A program made the position numbers and the translations under genes. Below, in pieces: positions 52,599 to 63,697 of a stretch of DNA of 64,000 nucleotides. Origin of the DNA: Isoperla grammatica (Eukaryota; Arthropoda; Insecta; Plecoptera; Perlodidae). The first letter of the stretch is position 1; each line of letters starts with the position of its first letter. The DNA is taken from NCBI GenBank assembly GCA_945910005.1, contig OX246747.1, positions 15,508,746-15,572,745 on the forward strand, read 5' to 3'. Under the pieces are notes generated by a model. That model did no database searches and was not told the origin of the DNA. It was given only the letters and a program-made list of their open reading frames with translations.

Positions 52599-53700
52599 GG
52601 TATTGCTCGGATCTTCATTACGTACGTGCCCATCAAGTAGTTTCGTCGCTCTGCCAAAGAGGACTCTCCTGCTCCAGCATAGAGACTGACGACAGGGCTT
52701 GTTCGAAATGCACCTAGCGCAAGGCGAAGGCCACTATGATGGACGGTATCGAGCAATTTAAGAGTCGTATCACGTGCGGAAGAGTATACAAAACAACCAT
52801 AGTCCATTTATAATTTAATTAACGCTCCATACACGCGTAGCAGAGAGGTGCGGTCTGCACCCCATGACGTGTTGCTCAGAACTTTTAAAATGTTGGGGGC
52901 TAACATGCACCGTTTTCTCAATTGGACAATATGATGATGCCAGTTGAGCTTCACGTCAAACTCCATACCAAGAAGACGGAGATGGGGCCTCAACTGAAGC
53001 TCAACATCGTTGAAGGTCAGTTTTGGATCATTATGAAGTCCTCGAAGGCGACAAAAGCGAATGCACTGGGTCTTTTCGGGAGAGAATCTAGTTCCCCGAG
53101 CTCGTGCCCATTCACTGATATTATTTAAACCTTTTTGCATTTGTCGTTCTGCAATAGAGAGATTCACAGATCTGTAGAAACCCCCAAGGTCATCAACAAA
53201 TAAACACAACATTAATGCTTTTGGTATGCATGCAATAACGCTATTGATACCTATTGCAAACAAGGATACCGAGGGGAAAGCACGTTGTTAACTTGCACTT
53301 TGAAATGCCTGTCTTTTAAGAAATGTTCGAGAAACTTGGGCATATGCCCTCCCAAGCCCCACGTGTGAAGTTGTTGCTCTATGGCATAACGCCAAGTGGT
53401 GTCGTAAGCCTTTTCAATGTCAAAGAGAACACCTACGACGTGTTGCTTTGCCACGAATCCTTCCTGTATAAAAGTTTCCAAACGCACCATGTGGTCGATG
53501 GTACTGCTACGCTGACGAAAGCCACACTGGACGTTCGCCAACAATCCGCGTGTTTCAAGGACCCACATGAGACGTTTGTTTATCATCTTCTCAAATAATT
53601 TACAAAAGCAACTAGTTAGAGAGATAGGTCGATACGATACCGGCATGGATTTGTCTTTACCAGGCTTAAAAGAGATGGCAGGCAAACAAACCCAGATTAG
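52599..53700 (-). pseudogene. I/Nimb-like LINE reverse transcriptase
   Basis: Minus strand: SYRPISLTSCFCKLFEKMIN, CGFRQRSSTIDHMVRLETFI, VVGVLFDIEKAYDTTWRYAI (first catalytic Asp), KFLEHFLKDRHFKVQVNN. A short deletion and frameshift then removes the VPQGS loop near 53255. The frame continues SVIACIPKALMLCLFVDDLG (FVDD catalytic box), HLRLLGMEFDVKLNWHHHIV, SWGADRTSLLRVYGALIK and LLDTVHHSGLRLALGAFRTS. This motif series fits I-clade LINEs. RNase H and the 3' end are cut away by the SINE fragment at 52598. Confidence 0.85.
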
Positions 53701-53812
53701 TGATTTATGTTTGGCAACTACTCAAGAAGCGAAGTAAAAAAAATCGACTCAAATGGAGCAATATTTGGGGGTTACGACCGTTTTATGTTCCGAGTTGCGT
53801 TTTGTAGTGACG

Positions 53813-54213
53813 TCACCAGGCTGGCCCTGCCCAGGGACTGCGTCCTTATCGTCGGAGGCAGGTTTGCGTGCTTTGTTGATCCCGAGAGCTATGCCGGCGG
53901 AAGCGTATGCTTCTGGTAGGGCCACCCAAGCCAGACTGGTCGAGGAGGAGAAGTCAGATGAAGTGCAGTCCACACTTCAATCCCCTTTCCCCCCCACTGT
54001 CCCATTGAATATTTCTCCTCCCACTTGGCCCTGCCCTCCCTTGCTGGACTCCCGTATGACGACCCACGCGACATACAATGGATCTGATTCGGATTTGGCT
54101 TTATTCTTCATCATCTTCTCATCTTCATTATCACCCACTCATCGTCTCGATTGGCCATAGTTGCGAAAATATGAGACGTTAAGCCCTATTAATCAATCAA
54201 TCACCAGGCTGGC
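53813..54213 (+). mobile_element. SINE-like element with exact 13 bp target duplication
   Basis: TCACCAGGCTGGC at 53813-53825 and 54201-54213. The head CCTGCCC starts at 53826, or 53825 if the shared C is counted. The hairpin is mutated (GCGTCC...GGAGGCAGG), yet six outer pairs remain. Type-1 body and tail. Confidence 0.95.
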
Positions 54214-54386
54214 AGGCTGGGCGGCCGAACCTGAGAACAAAGCCAATCTCACAGTAGCAGCATTGTGTCCACCAATACGTCGTGATTGTGTGTCGCATTT
54301 GCTTACTGCCTACTAGAGTGCTGGGTAGTGTGTTACATTATTATATATTATACATATTGTTATATATTAATTATTAAAACTGTGAG

Positions 54387-54700
54387 ATGCCTAATTGTTC
54401 CGTGTTTGTATGTGCTTCCACATCAGATGTAAAAGCAGGATTAGGGCCTTCATACATACGCGTTTCCCAATCGCGAAAAGTATCCCAAGACATTTGCGGC
54501 ATTGTCTAGAAGTGTGCATTGGAAGAATTGTGTTCCTAGGGAAAACTCCCGTATCTGTTCTACGCATTATTGCATCTGTTTTTAGCGAATCGGATATAAT
54601 GAAACATTAGTTGATGCCAGACGAATTTAAAAAATCCCCGCGATTGAAGAGAGGTGTAGTTCCTCCTGCTTATTTAGCAGGAGACAACTGAGCTATCAAA
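54387..54700 (+). pseudogene. THAP-domain pseudogene
   Basis: Starts MPNCSVFVCAS. After a frameshift it reads FPNREKYPKTFAALSRSVHW, KNCVPRENSRICSTHY and a stop. This is the C-x-x-x-C ... W ... C-x-x-H THAP finger with its FPN and RICSTHY features. Later DEFKKSPRLKRGVVP follows in another frame. The frameshift and stop disable it. Confidence 0.6.
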
Positions 54701-56405
54701 TGCCAAACAGCCTACGTACTCATTGCATCTACCAAAGAAAGCAAATGATGATATGTGATTGTGACATGACATGCTATACCGTCCCATTCAGTTGCGTCAA
54801 CTTCCAAAGTTCGGGCGGATAATGAGGAGCTAGATATTATTAGCGAATTTCAAGTGTCCAGGAACGTTTTTGAAGTTGGAATTCAATGTGTGATGGGTAC
54901 CGAAATTTACTGGCCAAATAACCCTTGTATGAAGATGAAATCGTAGGAGATAACTTGTGACGTGCCAAAATAAGCAGGTGCACACCACTCGGCAGGCCTG
55001 ACGCACTTACCGGGCCGGACCGACTCAGTGGAGATGGGGGGTGGGCTAAGTTGCGGCTCGTCTTCAGATGGTGGGCGCCACTTCGTTTCGAGTAGATGAC
55101 CTGTAGGGGATATTGTAGAAGGAACGAAGAAATTCTACGTTGAATTATAACCCCAGTTCATGAGAGAGCAAAGATAGAAATTTATTATGAGAGAGAACGT
55201 CTGACGACAAATGGACAATGGTGGACAAGACACAGCTTGAGAGACTTCAGTCGATAAACATGAGAAAACAACACAAATGGTTCATTGACAAAAATACCAT
55301 ATAAGAAAAATAGAAAATACTTGTTTAGTTAAATACGCTACCCTTGATGGGCGTACGGTACATTAAGTTTACACGTTCGCTCTTCTTGAGCCTATTGTGA
55401 CAATACACAAATACTTAATAATAGAAAGGTAGAAAAATATGGAATAATCGGTAGGCCTTACAATGTAACTGTAGGTTAAAGCTTTTAAGCTCGGGCCTTC
55501 GTGGGCACTGGGAGACTCAAAGCGACTAACCCTACGTCATGTAATTCCCTATCTCGGTCGGCCACGGACACTTTGAGATTCTAAGTACCCGTCGGCCGTC
55601 AGTAACTTCTCGCCCTCACATTCGCCACGGAATAGGTTGAGGTTCAAAGCTACTACGGTACGTTAGTGAGTACATACAGAAGAGGCTACGTGCCTACCTA
55701 GCAAGACAAGTTGCCAGCAAATCCATCGGCTCTACCGGCCGTGACTATTGCTATCTTAAGACTAACAAGTTACTAAGGTTACGCTACAACTAAACATGGG
55801 TTATGATACGGACTTAAATTTAAACACAAAATGGTGATCACCTTACACTGGTTGTTAAGATGCATGAGAATTATTACTAGTTAAACGCTGAATGCTAGTC
55901 TGTACGTCAGGCTTAAATCCGCTACAAGCGTGTGGGTATCAGACCCGGATGCTTTGATCGTACAGACCTTAACGGCTTAAATTATAATTACATTAACAGG
56001 GTTATACAAGGTTACTATACACTTAGCCTAGGGGATTTTCCCCCTGCTCCGGCTTCTAGTTACAGGATAATGAATAACGCTCTACCTTGGTAGGTTATTC
56101 TACTAATAATAGGGGGTGGCTTCGGTCCCCGTCTGTCCCCATCTAAGTTGTTGGTGGCGGGCTCAGCCAGGGTATGATCTACTTACCGCCTTGATGGATC
56201 GCGATATTGGGGCTACAGCATTGACGGACTCTGCCAACCACACTTTGTAGCCTCGTTTAGTAGGCTTTCTTGGCGTATACTGTTATTATTTATTATTCAT
56301 CTAATACAGGATATAAGTCGCAAATACATTATATATAATAAAGAGTTTTAAATTTCAAGAAGCTACGCCCTTTGAACTTAATCATTGATCCGTCTATAAC
56401 TGAAA
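54701..56405. other. No gene recognised
   Basis: A traceable frame near 54810-54950 (RNVFEVGIQC) may extend the THAP-linked pseudogene. From 55.0 to 56.4 kb I see no domain, splice pattern or repeat that I can name. Confidence 0.4.
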
Positions 56406-56414
56406 TTTGACAAG

Positions 56415-56632
56415 TTCTGGTAGGGCCACCCTAGCCAGACTGGTCGAGGAGGAGAAGTCAGACGAAGTGCAGTCCACACCCCAATCACCTTTCCTCCCCT
56501 TTCCCCTTTCCTCACGCTCCCTCCTACTTGCCCCTTTCCTTCAAACACCCCCATATTTCATTTTCATATGTCACCCACTCATTGTCTCGATTAGCCTCGT
56601 TGCAGAAATATGACACGTTAAGCCCAAATATG
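56415..56632 (+). mobile_element. SINE fragment, type 2, 5' truncated
   Basis: Starts TTCTGGTAGGGCCACCCTAG, ends ACACGTTAAGCCCAAATATG. No head. Confidence 0.85.
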
Positions 56633-56639
56633 AATCATA

Positions 56640-57000
56640 CTGTAATTATTTATCACACAGGCCTACATGTCCTACATTTACTGGGCCTACTCCTGGATAA
56701 ACAAACGCCTAGGCTTTGGCTACCAATTGTATACTAACCTTGCCATGGATGTAGGCAGAATTGTAGCAGAGTAGGCCTACGCCTACTTATTGCCCTTGAT
56801 TATCTATTAGTTACTGTAATCATTTTTCACACACGCCTAGATGCCCTACATTAACTAGGCCTACTCCTGGATAAACAAACAACAAACGCCTAGGCCTAAG
56901 CCTGCCATGGATGTAGGCCAAAGTCTAGTGGACCTCCGTGCCTAGGCCTAGCATTATGCTCAGTGTATGAGACGAATGCTTTGGCCTAGCATATACCTGG
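56640..57000. repeat. Duplicated AGGCCTA-rich segment
   Basis: 56641-56760 and 56812-56925 share GTAAT-ATTTxTCACACA, CTACTCCTGGATAAACAAAC and GCCATGGATGTAGGC in the same order, with about 170 bp offset. Confidence 0.75.
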
Positions 57001-57109
57001 GTGTAGGGATCAATGTAATGGGGAAAGGATATCATGGCAAATGACTTGAGGAAACACATTTTTTTTTTAAATTTAATTTGGGCAGGTTCACGGCCCCGGA
57101 CCCATGAAA

Positions 57110-58200
57110 GTAATAATTATTTATTACACCAATGTGGTGGGAGTGGCCGCCCCTTCCAGGCCGCCGCCGACTCTGGCGCCGACCGTTGCGCCTCTGCCGC
57201 TTGGGTTCTTCTGTGGGCAAACACAAACGTTTCAATTTACGTTACATTCATGGATAGATTCTTTCTTCATTACGTACACGAGCAAATGTTACCGTGACCT
57301 CCTCTCACATCCATCCGTAAACTAGATAGGCCTACATGTAAGAATAGACATTACACACACCAAAGTGGTGTACTGGGCTATGCTAATAATGGAATAGATA
57401 ATACTTTCAAATTACAGTCGTTTGTTATGGAGGAACTCATTTTACGTTAGGTAATTGTTTACATACTGTTTGGCGGCTCGGCGCCTCCAACATGCCTCGG
57501 TGGCGGCGGCTGCTGCTGCCGGGACGGGCCGGCCACCCCCTCCACTATAAAGAAGAAGACAAGCGTTGGTGTACAAGTGTTATTGTATGATCATTCTTAA
57601 TATTATAATGATGATTATTATTGTCAATACGGGGGGAAAGTCACAAACGTTTCTATTTGTGTAACATTGCTGTAAGTTATAGATTGTGTCTTCAATTATG
57701 GACGTGACAAATGTGACCGAGACCTCGTCTCACGTATAACCTTCAACTAGATACGTTTTCGGGTAGATACAACATACCAGAATACACAGATTAATGTACT
57801 GTGTAAATGTTTACATAACCTCCTCCTCTACAGACGGTGAAGGTGCACCGTGCTACCGGCCCGATGCCGCACCATCTCGGCTACAAGGAACAACACAGGC
57901 GTTAGTGTACAAGTGCAATTGTATGTTGGTTCTGATTATTATGATAATTATTATTGTCAGTACAGTGGTCTGAAACTTTTTTACAAACTTCTACACACTC
58001 AAGTAGCTACGATTCTAAATATTGCACAATTCTTTACCACATGTCTGATGTTCCATTACATAAACGCTGATCATTGTCATTTCATGTTATATACATGTAT
58101 TGTTACCTCGGTAGTCGGGCCCCGCCTCGAACTCGGTGACAACCTGGGAAAGGATTATATCTTCCTCTTCTGCAAACAACAACACAATCTTTAGCATATG
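57110..58200 (-). CDS. Cluster of exon-like blocks, duplicated at 62.4-62.8 kb
   Basis: Exon-like units on the minus strand. 58183-58109: after TTTGCAG, EEDIILSQVVTEFEAGPDYR, ending on GTAACA. About 57890-57825: after CTTGTAG, AEMVRHRAGSTVHLHRL-stop. About 57550-57480: after TTTATAG, GC-rich. About 57212-57110: after CCCACAG, basic (PKRQRRNGRRQSRRRPGRGG). The first two are paralogous to 62750-62687 and 62442-62354, and the 57.5 kb block has a copy at 13.2 kb. Surrounding introns are also conserved between copies. I recognise no domain. This looks like local segmental duplication of part of a small gene. Confidence 0.4.
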
Positions 58201-59490
58201 ACTTACAGTACAATTGTCTCTTGCTTCTTTTCTGCTAATTAGTGTTGCAACACTCAGTACCTACGACATAGGCCTACATTTTGTTTACGACCTGCACTAG
58301 AATCATCAAGTCTAGAGTATGCCTGTCCACTTAGCTAGGCCTATGGCCTACGCCTAGGCCTAGTATCCTCTTATTTTATTCAAATTACTATTAGTACCGC
58401 TACGTAGGCCTACTAACTGTTAACAATTAGGCATTTTCATTACATTCCTCTGCTACAAATAACAATACAATCTGTAGCTTAACACTGACTATCAATAGTC
58501 TTTTGATAACTTTCTGCTTAATACTGTTGCAACACTCATTACCTACGACATACATCTAGGCTATGAACTGCACAACAATAATCAAGTCGAGAGTAGGCCT
58601 AGTCCACCTAGGCCTAGCTACCTAGGCCTATAACCTACGCCTAGTATCCTCTATTTTCATTCAGAGTACTATTATTACCGCCACGTAGGCTTACAAACTG
58701 TAAATAAGTAGCTATTTCCTTTCCATAATTGTTCTTTGACAGGAATACTTAGCTTTAGAGACGTCTCCCTCAACGAAAAACATTTCAATACAAGTTGCCA
58801 TTTCTTTGCTGATAACAAACAGCTGATTATGAAAGCGCACAGCCAACTATTGAAAGAGAAAAAGCCTTGCCAACCTATCGTTTGAAAGTAGGCGGGTACT
58901 CTTATCGCGAGTTGAAAAATAAAAATTCTTCACCAAACAATTTGCAACTTATGTACTTCGGGCATCTTTTTTTCTCAACGGCTACTAGGCTAGCCCTACG
59001 ACATGAATTTCTTGACAAAGGTAACTGCTAATTACTTTCTAATAATAACACTGCACCATAGATGTAGTGGATAATCAGGTAAACATACACTTGGACATCA
59101 ATTATAACCAGTATTATCATACAAATACTGCGTTGAAATACATTAAATCAATAATAACTATGCCAAGGCGTTCACTTACCAGTTGTGTCCTCCATCTTTT
59201 GGATGAAATGGCATTATTTCTTCGACATTTCTGGAAATTCATTTTTATGGAACCCAATAAAAAATAACTTTCGATTCGAAAATACACCAAAGTTGTTGTG
59301 TTTGTTGCAGTTACAGCAAACCGATGGAATCACGCCAGAATCAGTACTAACACGCATATTTTGCATTCAATAATACACTCGTAATTAATCAACTCGTTAA
59401 AATACACAAACTTGATCATGTGCCATTATTTCTTTTTGTCACGCTGGCTAACTTTGGCGCCAATTATTAGTAGCGCCAAAACATTTTCGT
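58201..59490. other. AGGCCTA-rich DNA, no gene recognised
   Basis: 58240-58400 and 58545-58700 repeat a block (TTGCAACACTCA-TACCTACGAC … TATCCTCT). Nothing coding is supported. Confidence 0.4.
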
Positions 59491-59499
59491 CCTTTTCAA

Positions 59500-59856
59500 A
59501 ACACACATTTGTGTTTGAAAGCTTCCTGTGACCAAACGGTATAACTTACGGACTTAATGACAACATATTTGGAAACGTTGATTCAATATTAAATATACGA
59601 GCTCTTAAAATCACAGGAAAAGCTCAATCCGCAGCTTTAATACACGCCCGTGTAAACACATGTTTATGTGTATGTATATTAATTAATTCTTCGTTTTCGA
59701 CACACACTTTGTGATTAAAAGCTTTCTGTGACCGTTTCGCATAACTTACGGACACAATGACGACATATTTGAAAAGTTTGATTCAATATTAAATATACGA
59801 GATCTCTAAATCGCAGGAAAAGATCAATCCGCAGCTTTAATACACGCCGGTGTAAA
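59500..59856 (+). repeat. Tandem duplication of a 155 bp segment
   Basis: 59500-59656 and 59699-59856 share ATAACTTACGGAC, GATTCAATATTAAATATACG and CCGCAGCTTTAATACACGCC in order, with about 85 percent identity by eye. Confidence 0.8.
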
Positions 59857-60227
59857 ATGATGCCTATTTAATAAATTTAAACTTTTTCCATTATAATAAT
59901 CAATTTTTGTTGTCCAACTCCTTTATCGACTTAAAAAACTATTTCAAATATGTAGGTGATGCTATCTAAAGGCGTTTTTTTTTTCTTTTTTCCAACATTC
60001 AAGTTTTCAAAAAAGGGACTAGAAAAAACATGTGACTGGCCCAACAGTGACAGCCAGCAGCGGCTCAAGGCCGCGTAAGCGGTCTTGTAGTGTCCATACT
60101 TCTGTACACAGATACGTGGTGTGTATAAAGCTATGTGGTAGGCTTCGGCCTACCCAGGCCTAGCCTAGGGCAACCATAACCATAAACATGAAGACATATG
60201 AACTAAATATAACAAGATGGTATCACT

Positions 60228-60265
60228 CAAGTTGCAAAAATATAAGACGTTAAGCCCAATTATCA
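60228..60265 (+). mobile_element. SINE tail fragment
   Basis: CAAGTTGCAAAAATATAAGA plus CGTTAAGCCC then ATC repeats. Nothing upstream belongs to the element. Confidence 0.6.
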
Positions 60266-60374
60266 TCATCATCACCAAAGCTTTATTGACGAAGGATTTT
60301 GCTCAAAGTGAGCGTGCCTGAGCGCTCAAGCCTCGCAAGCGTCATTGCATCAGCATTGGTGGATTCTTCCTTTA

Positions 60375-60625
60375 CAGGAGGTTGTTAGGAGGAATCTAGA
60401 ACATCCTAATAGGATATCCGAATTCTAGCTCTTGCTTCCTAGTTTCAGTACATGAAACTATTTCTATGAGGTTGTTAGGAGGGATCTTGAACATCCTAAT
60501 AGGATATCCTAATTCGATATCCTAATTCTAGCTCTTGCTTCCTAGTTTCAGTACATGAAACTATTTCTATGAGGTTGTTAGGAGATATCTAGAACATCCT
60601 AATAGGATATCCTAGTTTGAGCACT
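60375..60625 (+). repeat. About 95 bp tandem repeat, 2.6 units
   Basis: GAGGTTGTTAGGAG begins units near 60378, 60470 and 60571. Each holds GAACATCCTAATAGGATATC and (in the first two) CTAGTTTCAGTACATGAAAC, both internally palindromic. Confidence 0.85.
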
Positions 60626-60689
60626 GGTTTCCTAATTTTAGTATCTCCTCAGGAGCTCCTGTGTTTGCTGCGTAATCAATCAATTCTCC

Positions 60690-60784
60690 GAATTGGCCTT
60701 GCCCTCCCTTGCTGGACTCCCGTATGACGACCCAAGCGACGTACAATGGATCTGATTCGGATGTGGCTTTATTCTTCATCTTCA
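60690..60784 (+). mobile_element. SINE internal fragment, type 1
   Basis: GGCCTTGCCCTCCCTTGCTG through GGATGTGGCTTTATTCTTCA. It stops before the tail. Confidence 0.8.
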
Positions 60785-60954
60785 ACATGCAACAATTCCT
60801 CGTCCAATTCTCGAAGTTCTATTTGTGTGTCCAGTCGAGCTCGAAGTACGACCATTGAAAAAAAATTGATAAAACGAGTCCGGATGTCCCGTGGTGGGTA
60901 CCTTAACCCAAAGCTGATCATTCGGGCCAGGCGATATAGTTGCCTGTTCGTCAT
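60769..60954 (-). CDS. Short basic ORF, possible transposase N-terminus
   Basis: MTNRQLYRLARMISFGLRYP then RTRFINFFSMVVLRARLDTQ and IELRELDEELLHVEDEE, running into the SINE fragment. The Arg-rich, PPR-containing N-terminus is vaguely like HARBI1-type proteins, but I would not assign it. Confidence 0.25.
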   Translation of the reverse strand: MTNRQLYRLARMISFGLRYPPRDIRTRFINFFSMVVLRARLDTQIELRELDEELLHVEDEE

Positions 60955-60999
60955 TTCTATTGTATAACATTATAATAACAAAGTTTGGCCTACTTGATA

Positions 61000-61228
61000 T
61001 TCGTGCTTGTCAAAAATCAACGAGTGAAATATTACTCATATGTATTACAAATGATGCAAGGCCTGTTTGCTGTGTTTGGTTTAAACTTCTCATCTTGGTA
61101 ATGTGTGCTTTTGTACCAGCGTGCTTTTTTAAGTCGGCAAGTTGTAGGCGCAAAGTGGTTTGGTATACAGTGCAGAAGGCATCGCCCTCCTTAAGATGAC
61201 CGGATGGTGCTGGTTTTAACCATCCTAC
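61000..61228 (-). pseudogene. Zinc-finger remnant (hAT/BED-like)
   Basis: After a TTTCTGTAG acceptor the minus frame reads GWLKPAPSGHLKEGDAFCTV then LRLQLADLKKHAGTKAHITK. This has the spacing C-x-x-(C)-x12-L-x-x-H-x4-H of BED/C2H2-type fingers in hAT-derived proteins, with the second Cys replaced by Tyr. A stop follows in the same exon. Confidence 0.45.
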
Positions 61229-61249
61229 AGAAAAAAGAATGTTTTAATA

Positions 61250-62350
61250 CGCTGGCCCTGATAGATATTTCAAATCTTTGCGTGATAATTTTAATTTATT
61301 TTAATTAGTTTTTTTCAAAACTTTTTACGTGATTAAAACCCGCTGTTCTTACATCAAAACAAGGTTTTGGGAAATGAAATTAGCTTGACCCACCAACCCT
61401 TATCTTACCAAACACCAAAACCAACAAGAGCCGATGGAAAGTACGAGGCCCCTTGTTAGCTTTTTATATAGGATACATATTATAATATATACACAAAAAG
61501 AAAAGAGGTCAATCTGCTTAACCCATTTTTAATACAACATTTCAATATAATTCTTCAACAAACTTTCATTATCACAATATGTTTAATAATAAGGTGATGT
61601 TTCTTACCTCTCATATCCTGCAGGCTCTCCAGCATTTGAGACGCGCAACGACTCCCAATGGCATGGAAGCCAATCCTGACCCCATTTCGTGTGAAACCAA
61701 GGCAAAAACCACCTTCAGAAAAAAACTAATGCCACCCCACCAGTGCTTTCGTAATGCAACAAGGCCCAGCCCCCTAAATTTTCTTCCCAAAACGCAAGTG
61801 CATCTCAGTTCTCCATGACTACTTTAATTTGCGACTTTGTTTTTAACCTGACTTGTTACCATCTATACAGCATGCAACAATAATAATAAAAATTCTTTCA
61901 TTTCAGGGCTAGGTCAATACAGTTTTTTAACTATAGCTTATCGATTTAAACATAAGTTACCTAAAGACATGCTTTTATAATATGACGGAAAAGTCTCTTC
62001 TGTTTGTTATTTTTTTGTTGAAGTTATTATTACTTAGAAGAAAACATACGAACAGAGATAAGTTATCCCCTGCATATGAGAAAAGGACGTTTTTGTTTAA
62101 TACACGTTTTTCACAGCGCTTGTTGCTGTGTGTGAGTTTCCGAACCAGTGTTTTTTTTTTCGACTTTTTTCCCCAACACACTTACATGTTTTTGTTCTTT
62201 TTTCCACAATCTTTATGTTACCTTTAAATATTATCAATTTACTTAGCAAAAATTAAGAGTTGTTATACTCAGGAATTTCTGTTCGTATTGAAGTGTTGTA
62301 ATAATATGATTTATCTATATGTTCAATAAAGTATAATTATTATTAATTAA
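61250..62350. other. No gene recognised
   Basis: AT-rich sequence. The frames at 61579-61818 and 61982-62227 have no recognisable features. Confidence 0.4.
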
Positions 62351-62353
62351 TTT

Positions 62354-62750
62354 ATGTACCACAGGTCTGATAAACACCATTTGTTGTAGACAGTGGTGGT
62401 AGGCCTGCCGTCTCCGCAGTAGGGCTCGCAACCTCGGCTACAAGGAACGAGACAAGCGTTAGTGTACACTTGAAATTCCATGCTCATTCCGAATATTATT
62501 ATAATAACTAGTATTGTCAGTAGGCCCACAGCGGTGTGCAACTTTTCCACAAATTTCTACACGTTCAAGTAACTACGATTCTAAATATTGCACAATTCTC
62601 TACCACACGTCTGATAGTGATATTCCATTACCATTACATAAACGCTGACTGTTGTGGCTTGATGTAATATGCATGCATTCTTACCTCGAATCCCCTCGGC
62701 CGCCTCGCACGCTTCATTGGCCAGAACCTCAAATCTTCTTTCCTCTGCTG
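62354..62750 (-). CDS. Duplicate of the two-exon block at 57.8-58.2 kb
   Basis: Exon 62750-62687 follows TGTGCAG (AEERRFEVLANEACEAAEGI) and ends on GTAAGA. The next exon (62442-62354) follows CCTTGTAG in phase (AEVASPTAETAGLPPLSTTN, GVYQTCGT-stop). The sequence between them also matches 57900-58100. It lies directly downstream of the DUF4806-like fragment and could be its distal exons, now separated by a SINE. Confidence 0.4.
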
Positions 62751-62771
62751 CACACAACAAGACAAGCATAT

Positions 62772-63085
62772 CCTGCCCAGGGACTGCTACCTTATCGTGG
62801 TGGGCAGGTTTCTCTGCTTTGTTGATCCCGAGAGCTATGCCGGCGGAAGCGTATGCTTCTGGTAGGGCCACCCTTGTCGGACTGGTCGAGGAGGAGGAGT
62901 CAGACGAAATGCAGTCCACACCCCAATCCCCTTTCCTCCCCCTTCCCCTTTCTTCCCCGCCCTCCTACTTGACCCTTTCCTCCAAACACCTCCCTAGTTC
63001 ATCTTCATATATCACCCACTCATAGTCTCGATTACCCTCGTTGCAAAATAATGAGACGTTAAGCCCAAATATCACCATCATGTAT
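62772..63085 (+). mobile_element. SINE-like element, type 2
   Basis: Head CCTGCCC...GGGCAGG with inner CTAC/GTGG, full type-2 body, tail GACGTTAAGCCCAAATATCACCATCAT. No clear target duplication. Confidence 0.9.
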
Positions 63086-63089
63086 ACTT

Positions 63090-63505
63090 AGAGGATAGCT
63101 CGTCGACCAATAAACGCTTCATCATGCGCCTGGTAGCTTCCCCCGATGTTCGGCCTCCCATGATATAAGCTCTCGCACCTTGAACAAGCAAATGTTGTTA
63201 TCTTGGGTAGGCCTAAGCATAAATTATTTTTAGTTTCATGTAGGATACAAGCTTACTAATTCTAGCAACTTACTAATTTTGCATACGTGTCTTTGTTAGC
63301 CAGAGCAGCTTCCATGTCTTCTACGGCTACATTGTGCATAGGAAGTGTTTGAGGCAGTTGAACTGCTTGCAACTGCTGAGAAGGCTACTCTGCATGCTCT
63401 TGGAAATTCAAGATTTTCTGGATGTTGTTCTTGAGCAAACAGACTTCTCTTGTTAGATTTTGTAACATTCGCTTGTTCTCCTTAGTTTTTTGGTAAACGT
63501 CTGGG
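63090..63505 (-). pseudogene. DUF4806-like protein fragment
   Basis: Minus strand: VYQKTKENKRMLQNLTREVC and LLKNNIQKILNFQEHAE (coiled coil), a stop, then LPMHNVAVEDMEAALANKDT. After an intron-like gap come GARAYIMGGRTSGEATRRMM and KRLLVDELSSKY. LP-x-x-x-x-EDMExxL-x-N followed by GG-x-x-x-x-x-x-x-RR-x-x-x-x-L is the DUF4806 pattern of uncharacterised invertebrate proteins. The domain is cut by the SINE at 63085 and there is one internal stop. Confidence 0.45.
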
Positions 63506-63564
63506 GAAAAAAACATTTATGCAAACATATAAGAGTAAAGTTAGATTGCTACGTATATGAATAA

Positions 63565-63697
63565 AAACCTATAATATCTAAGCAGATGCGAGTCTTCTAC
63601 GTTTAGAGGATCAAGGCGATCCGCACAGTTCCAAGATAACATGTCTTGGAAACCTATAATATCTTAGCAGATGCGAGTTTTCTACGTTTAGAGAATC
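63565..63697 (+). repeat. 45 bp direct duplication
   Basis: AACCTATAATATCT-AGCAGATGCGAG-TTCTACGTTTAGAG occurs at 63567 and 63650. From 63700 to 63900 the sequence is (TAA/ATA)-rich simple DNA. Confidence 0.8.
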
